The position numbers and the translations under genes are program-made. This document shows, piece by piece, positions 1 to 8,805 of a stretch of DNA of 64,000 nt. A model generated the notes under the pieces. That model did no database searches and was not told the DNA's origin. It worked only from the letters and a program-made list of their open reading frames with translations. Positions within the stretch are counted from its first letter, which is position 1. Each line of letters starts with the position of its first letter. The stretch is from Brevundimonas sp. UBA4553 (GTDB lineage: Bacteria > Pseudomonadota > Alphaproteobacteria > Caulobacterales > Caulobacteraceae): NCBI RefSeq assembly GCF_002387245.1, contig NZ_DGLD01000014.1, positions 62,001-126,000 of the forward strand, written 5' to 3'.

Positions 1-772
1 ACATGTCTGGCACCGCCAGCACCGACTCGGCGATGACGATGGCCAGGGTGGCGTTGTGCAGGCCGACCTCGAAGGCGCTGGCGATCGACTGCTCGCGGTT
101 GATGCGGAACAGGCGCGGCACGATGAAGCCTATGCCCAGGCTGAGGATGCAGAAGCTGACGACGATGCCGGCCAGGGCGATGAAGTCATCCTTCAGCACG
201 GCGAAGTTGGACACGACCGCGCCCGCGATCACCAGGGTCAGGATGACGACTGAGGCCAGACGCACCGGCTTGTCCATGGCGCGGGCGAACCCGGGCCTGA
301 AGCCACGCACCAGCATGCCCAGCCCCACGGGGGCGAGCACGATCATGAAGACCTCGATGGTCTTCTTCAGTTGCAGGCCCACGGTCATGTCGCCTGGCTG
401 GAACCAGGCGATCGACAGATTGACGATGACCGGCAGGGTCAGGACCGCGATGACCGAGTTGATCGCCGTCAGGCTGATGTTCAGGGCCACGTCGCCGCGG
501 AACAGGTGGCTGTAGAGGTTGGCCGTGGTCCCGCCGGGCGAGGCCGCCAGCAGCATCATCCCCACCGCCAGAACCGGCGGCAGACGGAACAGCAACACCA
601 GCCCGAAACAGACGGCGGGCAAAAGCAGCAGCTGACAGGCCAGGGCGATGGCGACGGCCTTGGGCCGCTTGCCGATGCGCGCAAAGTCGCCCGGCGTCAG
701 GTCCAGCCCCAGCCCGAACATGATGACGCCCAGGGCGATCGGCAGACCGATCATGGCCAAAGGTGAATCCAT
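1..772 (-). CDS. BASS-family (bile acid:sodium symporter-like) transporter, 3' end cut by window edge
   Basis: Read on the minus strand from ATG at 772, this encodes at least 257 residues of a very hydrophobic protein with repeated membrane segments. It contains AASPGGTTANLYSHL, the conserved helix break of sodium:bile-acid symporter (SBF/BASS) proteins, and a second conserved stretch EVGLHNATLAI. A strong ribosome site (GGGAGGA) lies about 9 bases upstream. BASS proteins import bile acids, sulfated steroids or small organic acids with sodium across the inner membrane. The substrate cannot be read from sequence. The gene starts 25 bases after the stop of the FAD dehydrogenase and is probably its operon partner. 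The C-terminus lies outside the window. Confidence 0.85.
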   Translation of the reverse strand, partial: MDSPLAMIGLPIALGVIMFGLGLDLTPGDFARIGKRPKAVAIALACQLLLLPAVCFGLVLLFRLPPVLAVGMMLLAASPGGTTANLYSHLFRGDVALNISLTAINSVIAVLTLPVIVNLSIAWFQPGDMTVGLQLKKTIEVFMIVLAPVGLGMLVRGFRPGFARAMDKPVRLASVVILTLVIAGAVVSNFAVLKDDFIALAGIVVSFCILSLGIGFIVPRLFRINREQSIASAFEVGLHNATLAIVIAESVLAVPDM

Positions 773-796
773 GGTCTCTTCCTCCCCCGAGAAAAC

Positions 797-2473
797 TCAG
801 ATTTGACCGGCGAGAGCCTGCCCCGCCGCCCGACCCGAGAAGATGCACCCGCCCAGGAAGGTGCCTTCCAGAGCATTGTAACCATGGATTCCGCCGCCGC
901 CGAAACCCGCAGCCTCGCCTGCGGCGTATAGCCCTTCGAACGGCGTCCCGTCGGCCCTCAGCACCCGACTCGACAGATCGGTTTGCAGCCCGCCCAGGGA
1001 CTTGCGCGTCAGGACGTGTAGCCTGACCCCGATCAGCGGCCCGACCTTGGGGTCCAGCAGGCGATGCGGCGTCGCCGTCCGCGCCAGTCGGTCGCCCAGA
1101 TAGCGGCGGCTGTTGTGGATGCTCATGACCTGGAAATCCTTGGAGTAGGGATTGCCCATCTGGGCGTCGCGATCCTCGACCTGACGACGGACCAGGGCCG
1201 GGTCCAGCAAGGGGCGCTCGGTCAAGGCGTTCATCCGGGCGACCAGGGTCTCCAGATCATCGGCGACGACGAAGTCAGGGCCCTTGTGCTTGAAGGCGTC
1301 GACGGCGGGCGGCGCGCCCTTGCCCAGTCGCGACATCAGGACCTTCAGCAGCTTGCGCTCGGTGATGTCGAGGTTCTGCTCGGAGCCCGAAAGCGCGAAC
1401 TCCTTTTCGAGGATCCTCTGGCTGACGATGAACCAGGAATGGTCATGTTCGGCCAGATCGGGCGTGGTCCGCAGATATTTCAGCGTCGCCATGGTGTCGT
1501 GGCCGGGCAGTGCGGGCGCGGGCAGTCGTCGCCCCAGCGCATCCAGCCACAGCGGTGACGGGCCGGGAAGGATGCGGATGGCGTGCCGGGGCCAGACGGG
1601 CGCCCAGTTCTGAACCCCCTCGACGTAGTGCCACATGCGGTCGCGGTTCACGAGCCGGCCCCCGGCCTCGCCCGCGATGTCCAGCATCCGTCCGTCGACG
1701 TAGGCGGGCACGCCGGTGATCATCGACTTGGGCGGTGCACCCAGCCTATCGGGCCAGAAGCGCCGCACCTTGTCATGGTCTCCGCCGATGCCGCCCGAGG
1801 CCAGAACGACCGCCTCGGCCCTCAGGGTGAAATCGCCGATGACGTCGCGGTTCGAAGGGGCGCCGCGCGGGGCGTCGTCGGGCGAGAGGATCGCGCCGGA
1901 CACCCCGACGACGCGTCCTCCCGCGATCACCAGCCGATCCACGCGGCGGCGGTGATAAAAGGTCAGGCGCCCGTCTTTCGCCGCCTGTCGCGCGCGATCG
2001 ACGAAGGGTTCCGACACCCCCGTGCCCGTACCCCACGCCACGTGAAAGCGCGGCGCGGAATTGCCGTGGCCGAAGGCCTGCCCGGCGCCCCGCTCGGCCC
2101 AACCGACCATGGGGGTCAGGCGGATTCCGTGCCTCTTCAGCCAAGCCCGCTTTTCGCCGGCAGCGAACTCGACGTAGGCCTGAGCCCACCGGATGGCCCA
2201 TTCGTCTTCGGCCAAGGGCCCGTCCAGACGGTCCCAGCCCGCGCTGCCCCGCCAGTCGCGCCAGGCCAGATCGAAGCTGTCGCGCACGCCCAGCTTCCGC
2301 TGCTCGGGCGAGTCGATCAGGAATAGTCCGCCGAACGACCAGAAGGCCTGACCGCCCAGATTCGCGGGGTTTTCCTGATCGACCAGGGCCACGCGTTTGC
2401 CAGCCCTGATCAGTTCGTTCGCGGCGACAAGGCCGGCCAGCCCGGCGCCCACAATGATGACGTCCGCGTCCAT
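797..2473 (-). CDS. FAD-binding dehydrogenase (FAD_binding_2 / ketosteroid-dehydrogenase-like)
   Basis: A 558-residue flavoprotein. The N-terminus has the Rossmann motif VGAGLAGLVAANEL, and the C-terminus has the second FAD segment LYAAGEAAGFGGGGIHGYNA. It matches the predicted FAD oxidoreductases related to fumarate reductase and 3-ketosteroid delta1-dehydrogenase. I chose ATG 2473 because GGGAG lies 9 bases upstream and the FAD motif starts at once; a start 14 codons earlier adds an unlikely leader. It is probably cotranscribed with the BASS transporter and is divergent from a TonB receptor. That suggests oxidation of an imported hydrophobic acid or steroid-like compound, which is inference from context. 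Confidence 0.85.
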   Translation of the reverse strand: MDADVIIVGAGLAGLVAANELIRAGKRVALVDQENPANLGGQAFWSFGGLFLIDSPEQRKLGVRDSFDLAWRDWRGSAGWDRLDGPLAEDEWAIRWAQAYVEFAAGEKRAWLKRHGIRLTPMVGWAERGAGQAFGHGNSAPRFHVAWGTGTGVSEPFVDRARQAAKDGRLTFYHRRRVDRLVIAGGRVVGVSGAILSPDDAPRGAPSNRDVIGDFTLRAEAVVLASGGIGGDHDKVRRFWPDRLGAPPKSMITGVPAYVDGRMLDIAGEAGGRLVNRDRMWHYVEGVQNWAPVWPRHAIRILPGPSPLWLDALGRRLPAPALPGHDTMATLKYLRTTPDLAEHDHSWFIVSQRILEKEFALSGSEQNLDITERKLLKVLMSRLGKGAPPAVDAFKHKGPDFVVADDLETLVARMNALTERPLLDPALVRRQVEDRDAQMGNPYSKDFQVMSIHNSRRYLGDRLARTATPHRLLDPKVGPLIGVRLHVLTRKSLGGLQTDLSSRVLRADGTPFEGLYAAGEAAGFGGGGIHGYNALEGTFLGGCIFSGRAAGQALAGQI

Positions 2474-2546
2474 CGCGTGTTTCTCCCTGCCAGACAAGGC
2501 TAACATGGATGTCAATATGAAACGAGCGTTTCCTTGGCGAACATAC

Positions 2547-2566
2547 CTGTTAATACGTATTGACAG
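2547..2566. promoter_or_regulatory. 20-bp palindromic operator candidate in a divergent promoter region
   Basis: The sequence CTGTTAATACGTATTGACAG is a palindrome except for one T/G pair. It lies between the divergent FAD dehydrogenase (start 2473) and TonB receptor (start 2697). Its right arm contains TTGACA (2560-2565), a consensus -35 element reading toward the receptor. A dimeric repressor of TetR type bound here could control both transcripts. No regulator gene adjoins it inside the window. Confidence 0.5.
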
Positions 2567-2696
2567 CCCAGTGAGTAGCGTGGTGGTCTGGGGTCAACCG
2601 CAGCCGGCGCCGCCCCGGCTGACGGAACCATATCGGCGGCGTGGAAACGTTGCGGAATCCGTTGGGGAACGGACCGCGCCCTGGGGAGGGATTTAA

Positions 2697-5690
2697 ATGG
2701 CGACATCCGTCGTTCATGCGCGCTTGGCTGCGACTGTATCCGTTATCGCCCTGTCTATCGCGGCGCCGTCGCTGGCGCAGACAGCCGGGGGGAACGAGCC
2801 GGTGTCGGCGGTCGACGACATCATTGTCACGGCGCAGAAGCGCGAGGAATCCATTCAGGACGTGCCGATCGCGGTCTCTGCCTTTTCCGCCGAGAACCTC
2901 GACGCGCTGAAGATCGAGGGCGGCTCGGAGCTGATGCGGGCCATCCCGAACGTCAGCTTCTCGAAGTCCAACTTCAGCATGTATAATTTCTCGATCCGGG
3001 GCATCGGGACCAAGGCGATCTCGGCGTCCTCCGATCCGGCGGTGGCGGTCAGCTTCAACAATACGCCTCTGACCCGGAACCGCCTGTTCGAGCAGGAATA
3101 CCTGGATGTGAACCGGGTCGAGGTTCTGCGCGGACCGCAGGGCACCCTGTACGGCCGCAACGCCACAGGCGGCGTGGTCAACATGATCCCGAACCTGCCG
3201 CAGCCCGACTTCGACGCCATGATGAAGGCCGAGGTCGGCAACTACGGCACCATGCGCGGCCAGATGATGGTCAACATTCCGCTGACGGACACCTTCTGGG
3301 TGCGCGGCGCGGCCAGCGTGACCAAGCGCGACGGCTTCGACTACAACACCTTCACCGAACGCGACGTGAACAATCGCGATCTGTTCACGACCCGCCTGTC
3401 GGCGGCGTGGGAGCCGAACGATCGCTTCAACGCCAACCTGATCTGGGAGCATTTCGGCGAGGACGACGAACGGTCGCGCACTGGCAAGCAGCTCTGCACC
3501 AAGGATCCGGGACCGACCCGGATCGGCAACACTGCGATCACCTCGAGCCTGGTTCAGAACCGTCTGAGCCAGGGCTGCCTGCCGCGCACCCTGTTCAGCG
3601 ACGCCGCCTATGATTCACCGAACGGCGGCGCCTTCGGTCACATCTTTATGGCGGGCACGATCCAATATGGCAGACCGGCATCAAACCGTAACACCACGAT
3701 TACTGCCGTTGACTATCGCGTCGACCCCTACGCTGGCGTCACCCAATCGCGTGATCTTCGTGAGATTGCGAGCGCCTATGACCCCAAGTTTCGCGCCGAA
3801 AACGACGTCGTTCAACTGAATATGGAGTTCAAGATTTCTGATACCTTGTCTCTGTTTTCACAGACCGCCTACGCCAAGGACGATTTCTGGTCGACGCAGG
3901 ACTATAATCGCTTCGTCAGTAATCCGATATTCGGGGATTCAACTCAGCCTTATGTCGACACTCGTGGACGGCCTTCCATCGGCCCTGGGCCGCGGGTATC
4001 GCCAGGTGGAGTTTACACCGACCCACAACTCGGCGCGTCTGACCGAATGATCAGCGCCGATTTGAGTGTGTCGGACAATAGGCAATGGTCGCAGGAGTTG
4101 CGCCTACAATCAAGTTACGATGGAGATTTCAACTTCAGCCTTGGCGCCAACTACCTGGATTTCAAGACGGAAGACAATTATTACGTCTTCAACAACCTGT
4201 TCAGCCTGATAGCTGAATACTTCTACAATGTTAACCCAAATGTGACGACCACTCAGGGCCTGGTGACGCAGAATTGCGACAGCACCAATGTGACTCGCTG
4301 GAAGGAATGCGTCTACGTCGATCGCACGCCGATCAGCCAGCTGGCGGGTGACGGCCACAACTATTTCCGCAGCAAGAACGCGGTGAAGGTTCGGTCCTGG
4401 GCGCTCTTCGGCGAAGGCTACTGGGATCTCCGTCCGGATCTGCGTCTGACCGTGGGGCTGCGCTATACCGATGATCAGAAGATCACGACCCCCTATCCCA
4501 GCCAGTTGCTGATGGGGGCGACCCTTGACGGCAGTGAGTCGGTTCAGTCCGGCGGCTATGTCAGTCAGGGCTATCCGGCCCAGCCCGACGTCAAGCAATC
4601 CTGGGGGGCGATGACCGGCCGCTTCGTGCTGGACTGGAAGCCTGACCTGTCCTTCACCGACGACACCCTGATCTACGCCTCCTATGCGCGGGGCTACAAG
4701 GGCGGGGGCACCAACCCGCCGCGCGTGGATATCAATCCCAAGGTTATTCAGTATCAGCCGCTCGCCGAAGATTTTGATCCCGAATACGTCAACGCCTTTG
4801 AGATCGGGTCCAAGAACACCTTCCATGACGGCCGTTTCCGGCTGAACGCCAACGCCTTCTATTACGATTACAAGGATTACCAGGTCTCGCAGATCGTCGA
4901 CCGCATCTCTCTGAACGAGAACTTCGATGCAAAGATCTGGGGCGTTGAGCTTGAGGGCATCTTCCATGTGACCGAGAGGTTCCGGGTCGACTCCAACATC
5001 GGCTACCTGAACACCCGTATCGGCGACGGGGAGGGGTCGATCGACGTGATGAACCGCACTCAGGGCAATGCCGACTGGACCGTCCTGCGTCCCTGGGTTC
5101 AGGTGCCGTCGAACTGTATCGCCCCGACCAAGCATGTTGAGACGATCATCAAGGCGAACCGCGGGGAGGACGCGATCCTGTTCGCCTTGCAGGGGCTGTG
5201 CTCGGGATCGAAGCGGTATGGATCCTTCAACCCGGCGTTCGAGACCTTCCTGCCGCTCTACTCCATGTACGGCTTCACCTATGACGGCCTGACGGAAGCG
5301 CCGAATGGCGGTCGCGGCTTCATGGCGGATCTGGGCGGAAACGAGCTGCCGAACTCGCCGAACTGGACCGTGAATGTGGGCGCGCAATACACCTTCCTGG
5401 TCGGGGGATGGGATCTGACCGTCCGTGGTGACTACTATTGGCAAGATCGCAGCTATGCGCGGATCTTCAACACCGAGTACGACCAGCTCGAGGCGTGGGA
5501 TAACGCCAATATTTCTGTGTCGCTCGAGAATGCATCGAGAGACCTGATCTTCTCGGCCTATGTCAAGAACGTCTTCGATGAGACGCCAATCACCGACATG
5601 TTCACGAACAGCGATGACACGGGCCTGACAGCAAACGTGTTTACCCTAGATCCCAGGTTGTTCGCCTTCAGCGTAAGGAAGCTATTTTAA
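2697..5690 (+). CDS. TonB-dependent outer-membrane receptor
   Basis: A 997-residue receptor. A signal peptide of about 27 residues ends in SLAQ. A TonB-box-like DDIIVTAQKREES and a plug domain follow, with RVEVLRGPQGTLYGRNATGG near residue 150, then a long beta-barrel ending in the terminal phenylalanine of outer-membrane barrels (SVRKLF). The length and plug resemble the sphingomonad/caulobacter group of iron-complex or organic-molecule receptors. It would take up a ligand across the outer membrane using TonB energy. Divergent pairing with the FAD dehydrogenase and BASS transporter suggests a shared substrate. The stretch 3640-4290 is clearly AT-richer and has different codon use from the rest. 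Confidence 0.93.
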   Translation: MATSVVHARLAATVSVIALSIAAPSLAQTAGGNEPVSAVDDIIVTAQKREESIQDVPIAVSAFSAENLDALKIEGGSELMRAIPNVSFSKSNFSMYNFSIRGIGTKAISASSDPAVAVSFNNTPLTRNRLFEQEYLDVNRVEVLRGPQGTLYGRNATGGVVNMIPNLPQPDFDAMMKAEVGNYGTMRGQMMVNIPLTDTFWVRGAASVTKRDGFDYNTFTERDVNNRDLFTTRLSAAWEPNDRFNANLIWEHFGEDDERSRTGKQLCTKDPGPTRIGNTAITSSLVQNRLSQGCLPRTLFSDAAYDSPNGGAFGHIFMAGTIQYGRPASNRNTTITAVDYRVDPYAGVTQSRDLREIASAYDPKFRAENDVVQLNMEFKISDTLSLFSQTAYAKDDFWSTQDYNRFVSNPIFGDSTQPYVDTRGRPSIGPGPRVSPGGVYTDPQLGASDRMISADLSVSDNRQWSQELRLQSSYDGDFNFSLGANYLDFKTEDNYYVFNNLFSLIAEYFYNVNPNVTTTQGLVTQNCDSTNVTRWKECVYVDRTPISQLAGDGHNYFRSKNAVKVRSWALFGEGYWDLRPDLRLTVGLRYTDDQKITTPYPSQLLMGATLDGSESVQSGGYVSQGYPAQPDVKQSWGAMTGRFVLDWKPDLSFTDDTLIYASYARGYKGGGTNPPRVDINPKVIQYQPLAEDFDPEYVNAFEIGSKNTFHDGRFRLNANAFYYDYKDYQVSQIVDRISLNENFDAKIWGVELEGIFHVTERFRVDSNIGYLNTRIGDGEGSIDVMNRTQGNADWTVLRPWVQVPSNCIAPTKHVETIIKANRGEDAILFALQGLCSGSKRYGSFNPAFETFLPLYSMYGFTYDGLTEAPNGGRGFMADLGGNELPNSPNWTVNVGAQYTFLVGGWDLTVRGDYYWQDRSYARIFNTEYDQLEAWDNANISVSLENASRDLIFSAYVKNVFDETPITDMFTNSDDTGLTANVFTLDPRLFAFSVRKLF

Positions 5691-5804
5691 ATTTTGAGTT
5701 GTATCTTTTCCATGTTAGGTTGAGGTAGTAGCAAGCGTGAGTGCCTTTATTGCAAAAGTGTGCAGGCAATAATGCCTGTGCAGTAAATAATGGAGGAAGC
5801 TGAC

Positions 5805-6281
5805 ATGAATAAGTTTCGTTTGACTGCTCTGGCTTCGGCTATTGCTCTGGCGTCGCTGTCCGCAGCGCCGACCATGGCCTCGCCCTTCCCGTCGTCGGGA
5901 ACTGTGACCGGCGTCATCAATTTCAGCCAGTCGATTACTATCGATTGCAACTTCTCGGCGACCGCCACTGTCGTAGGCAGTGATGTGCATCTGACGGGTA
6001 TGACCTTTAGCGGCGGCGGCGGGGCCAGCTTCCTCTGCGGCAGCGTGGTGAATCCCAATAGCGGCCCATGGATCGCCGTGGGCGCTGCCTCGCACCCCAG
6101 CACCACGGTCACCATCACCGGCGTCGGCGCCACGACGGTGCTCGGTGGCAACTGCCTCGGCAACATCACGGCCAGCGTGACCGACAACGGTTCGGGCCAT
6201 GACATCGACATCATTAACCAGGTCGTGCCGGGCACCCCAAGCAGCTGTACGATTAACGAGGCGCTGCTCTCTGCCTCCTGA
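5805..6281 (+). CDS. Small secreted protein with four cysteines, unknown function
   Basis: A 158-residue protein with a clear signal peptide (MNKFRLTALASAIALASLSA...TMAS). The mature part is rich in Gly, Thr, Ser and Val, with alternating hydrophobic residues suggesting a beta-sandwich, and four Cys that could form two disulfides (TIDCNF, SFLCGS, GNCLG, SSCTIN). ATG 5805 is preceded by GGAGG at 7-8 bases; an ATG 15 bases earlier has no such site. I do not recognise a family. It lies 115 bases after the TonB receptor and ends in a strong terminator, so it may be a separate, well-expressed exported or surface protein. Confidence 0.75.
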   Translation: MNKFRLTALASAIALASLSAAPTMASPFPSSGTVTGVINFSQSITIDCNFSATATVVGSDVHLTGMTFSGGGGASFLCGSVVNPNSGPWIAVGAASHPSTTVTITGVGATTVLGGNCLGNITASVTDNGSGHDIDIINQVVPGTPSSCTINEALLSAS

Positions 6282-6307
6282 TCGCGTCAGGTTGCCCGAC
6301 AAATGGG

Positions 6308-6334
6308 AGAAGGCGCCGCAGGGCGCCTTCTTTC
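6308..6334 (+). terminator. Intrinsic terminator after the secreted protein
   Basis: A 9-bp perfect stem, GAAGGCGCC (6309-6317) with GGCGCCTTC (6322-6330), has a GCAG loop and is followed by TTTCT. It lies 27 bases after the stop codon at 6281. Confidence 0.85.
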
Positions 6335-6493
6335 TCCCGCCGGCTTATCGATCCCAAGGCGATACGCGGGCGTTTCGTGGTGCGGACCATGCCGAGGTGG
6401 GCGTCCTGTGCGCCGGCCACGCCGTGGGGCCGTCCGAGCATTGCTATCCCGTTCCTGAACTGACCGGGCGCCTTCGGGCTCCCGGTTCTTCTT
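6335..6493 (+). ncRNA. Candidate small RNA between two terminators
   Basis: This part of the 334-base gap between 6281 and 6616 has no convincing protein reading. It begins after one terminator and ends in a second, so something should be transcribed between them. Internal pairing is possible, for example TGCGGAC (6391-6397) with GTCCGAGCA (6432-6440). I found no convincing promoter. I compared it mentally with 4.5S, 6S, tmRNA and RNase P signatures and cannot assign it to any of them. Confidence 0.3.
6463..6493 (+). terminator. Intrinsic terminator with cUUCGg tetraloop
   Basis: ACCGGG (6463-6468) pairs with CCCGGT (6481-6486). After a C/T mismatch, GCC pairs with GGC around a TTCG tetraloop. 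TCTTCTTG follows. It is 170 bases past the previous stop codon and lies beyond that gene's own terminator. Confidence 0.6.
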
Positions 6494-6615
6494 GTCTCTG
6501 AAGGTCGGCTTCTGGCCCGGACCGAGCTGCGACCTGCACCGACCAGATGAGGCGCGCGGGCGAGAATCTGTTCTAGTCATGGGTACAGGCAGCGTCACGC
6601 TGTGGCGGAGTAGGC

Positions 6616-8799
6616 ATGTTGTGGCTTTCGCTCGTCAGTCTAGTCGCCGTGGAGGTTCCGGCGGCCCGGCCGACCCCTGACCCGGCTGCGGCCCAGGTCG
6701 CAGCGCCCGATCTGGACGATCCGGTCCAGGTCGATGACGTCGATGTGCGCATTCGGCGCGGCGCGGCGCGCCTGCCGCCCGAAACGGAACTGGACGGCGC
6801 CGAAATCGACGCCCTCGGAGCCTGGGATATCGGTGAGGTTCTGCAGCGCATGAATGAGACGCTGGGCGGCGGGGCCCAGACCATGGTGATCATCAACGGA
6901 AAGCGGGTCGCCAATCCGAGCGTCTTTTCCGGCTTTCCGCCCGACGCCCTGGAGCGCGCCGAGGTCCTTCCGCCGGGTGCGGCCGCGCTCTATGGCGGCG
7001 CGCCCGGCCAGCGCGTCATCAATCTGGTTCTTCAGCGGCGCTTTTCCAGCCACGACGCCCGCGTCATCGGCGGGCGGCCGACACAAGGGGGAACATCGTC
7101 CCTGTCCGGCGATCTGCGTCGCTCGGCCATCAGCGGCGAGAGCACGCAGCAATGGGGCGGACGGCTGGCACGCGACACTGCATTGAGGGCGGAGGAAAGG
7201 GACCGCGGCCTGGAAGCTGTGGGCGGGGCGGGAGGCGAACATGGCGCTGTCACCGTGAAACCTCGCGTCGATCTGGTCGCCGCCAACCTGAACCTGACCC
7301 GGCCTCTTGGAGACTCGTCCGCCGTCTTCAGCCTGAACGGTCAGGCCCGGAACGCCTATTCCGTCGTCCCGTTCGGGGCCGATGTTGTCGACAGCCGCCT
7401 TCGCGCCGAAACGATTGGCGCCGCCTTTGGCTTGAACAGTCAGGTGGTCGGCTGGTCGGTGCAGGCCAACCTGAACGCCCAGGCGTCTCGCGCCCGGGAG
7501 GAGGGGCTCGCCGATCGACGAAGCGAGAACCGCTCAATCGGCCTGGCGCTCACAGCCAATCGCACGCTGATGGAGCTTTTTGCAGGACCCATGGTGGCCA
7601 ATGTCGCGGCCAACATCTCTGAAACGCGGTCCGTCGTGGACCGGGAGCAGAGCCGCAGCATCCTGGACTTCAACGCCCGCGAAGCCCGCGGTTCGCTGAC
7701 GGCCACCCTGTCAAAGGCCGACGTCGACAGTCGGATGGGGCGCCTGGTCGGTGATCTGCTGGCTACGGTGGGCGGCGGCGTGCGGGCGTCCAGCGCCGGA
7801 AGCGGTGACGAGATCAACGGCGCCATCGCCTGGACGCCGCGCAAGGGCGTGCTGCTCAACGGAACCTTGACCGCCTCGACGGACGGCGTACCGGATGCGC
7901 AGAGGTTCGAGCCTGTCTACTACGGCGCGCCGACGGTGGTGTTCGACTTCAGCACGGGAGAAGCGGTTGAAGTGCTGCCGTTGCGGGGCGGCAATCCGGA
8001 TCTGCAAGCGCCGCGCTCGCAAAGTCTGGCTCTCAATGCCGCCCTGGGACCCTTCACGCGATGGAGCCTGTCGGCGAACCTGGGCTATCAGCGCCTGGAG
8101 GCGGAGGACGGGATCGGCGCGCTCCCCGACCTGACGGCTGAGGTTGAAGCGGCCTTTCCTGACCGGTTTCTGCGGGATGAAGACGGGCGCCTGATCAGCG
8201 TCGACTACCGCCCCATCAATCTTCGCTCGTCACTGGCGGAAGGCCTGAACACCAGTCTGAACTTCAATCTGCCGCGGCCGACAGGGGCGGCGGCGAGCGA
8301 GGCGACGGTGTTGCGGGTGGCGATCAGCCACACCTTCCGCCTGCGGAACACGGTCGCCCTGTTGGCGGGTCAGCCCGATCTGGATCGCCTGAAAGGGGAT
8401 GGCGGCGGGATCTCCGGCCAGGACGCCCGGGTCATGGTGGACGCGCGGCGAGGGCGATGGGGCGTCAATGCTTCTGCCAGGTGGCAGAGCGGCTTTCGCA
8501 CGCGCAGCGTCAGCGGGCAGGACAGCGCGCGCGACCTGATCACCGAGCCGTATACGGCGACGGACCTGAAGGTCACGTTTCAGATCACCTCGTCCGCAGG
8601 CCGCGCTTCGCAGGGGGAGGAGGGGGGCGCGCCGCGCCGCAGAAGCGGCGGGCTGCAACTGGCGCTCGAGATCGATAATCTTTTCGATGCGCGGCCCGGC
8701 GCGCACATGGGCGACGGCTCCCCGGCGCCTGGCTATGTACGGGACATCCAGGACCCGATCGGTCGCAGCGTGCGGCTGAGCCTGCAGCGCCGCTTTTGA
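6616..8799 (+). CDS. TonB-dependent receptor-like outer-membrane protein
   Basis: A 727-residue protein with a short N-terminal hydrophobic segment (MLWLSLVSLVAVEV) and an acidic Pro/Ala-rich linker. A plug-like domain follows (EVLQRMNETLGGG, VIINGKRVANPS, ERAEVLPPGAAALYGGAPG), then beta-barrel strands ending in SLQRRF. The plug fits TonB-receptor plugs in which a named ring or loop replaces the usual LRGPQG motif. GCGGAG lies 7 bases upstream of the ATG. The ligand is unknown. The barrel is shorter than that of the receptor at 2697 and not closely similar to it, so this is not a tandem duplicate. Confidence 0.8.
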   Translation: MLWLSLVSLVAVEVPAARPTPDPAAAQVAAPDLDDPVQVDDVDVRIRRGAARLPPETELDGAEIDALGAWDIGEVLQRMNETLGGGAQTMVIINGKRVANPSVFSGFPPDALERAEVLPPGAAALYGGAPGQRVINLVLQRRFSSHDARVIGGRPTQGGTSSLSGDLRRSAISGESTQQWGGRLARDTALRAEERDRGLEAVGGAGGEHGAVTVKPRVDLVAANLNLTRPLGDSSAVFSLNGQARNAYSVVPFGADVVDSRLRAETIGAAFGLNSQVVGWSVQANLNAQASRAREEGLADRRSENRSIGLALTANRTLMELFAGPMVANVAANISETRSVVDREQSRSILDFNAREARGSLTATLSKADVDSRMGRLVGDLLATVGGGVRASSAGSGDEINGAIAWTPRKGVLLNGTLTASTDGVPDAQRFEPVYYGAPTVVFDFSTGEAVEVLPLRGGNPDLQAPRSQSLALNAALGPFTRWSLSANLGYQRLEAEDGIGALPDLTAEVEAAFPDRFLRDEDGRLISVDYRPINLRSSLAEGLNTSLNFNLPRPTGAAASEATVLRVAISHTFRLRNTVALLAGQPDLDRLKGDGGGISGQDARVMVDARRGRWGVNASARWQSGFRTRSVSGQDSARDLITEPYTATDLKVTFQITSSAGRASQGEEGGAPRRRSGGLQLALEIDNLFDARPGAHMGDGSPAPGYVRDIQDPIGRSVRLSLQRRF

Positions 8800-8805
8800 A
8801 CCGCG

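Noticed and set aside
186..848. 220-codon minus-strand frame overlapping the symporter gene
   Set aside because: Arg/Gly-rich with no family pattern; the adjacent frame encodes the BASS transporter with its motifs and ribosome site.
4110..5444. 444-codon open frame on the minus strand inside the TonB receptor gene
   Set aside because: It is the mirror of a real receptor gene in GC-rich DNA, with no domain and no ribosome site. Similar long shadows were rejected at 14194-15741 (lysK), 19299-21035 (hybrid kinase), 25168-26307 (aroC), 29350-30858 (acyl-CoA ligase), 37389-38879 (metH), 43725-45401 (ettA) and 57659-58771 (mrdA).
6370..6462. 6S RNA, SRP RNA or tmRNA
   Set aside because: No GTCAGGTCCGGAAGGAAGCAG core, tmRNA tag frame or 6S central-bubble arrangement could be seen. 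Kept only as an unassigned candidate RNA.
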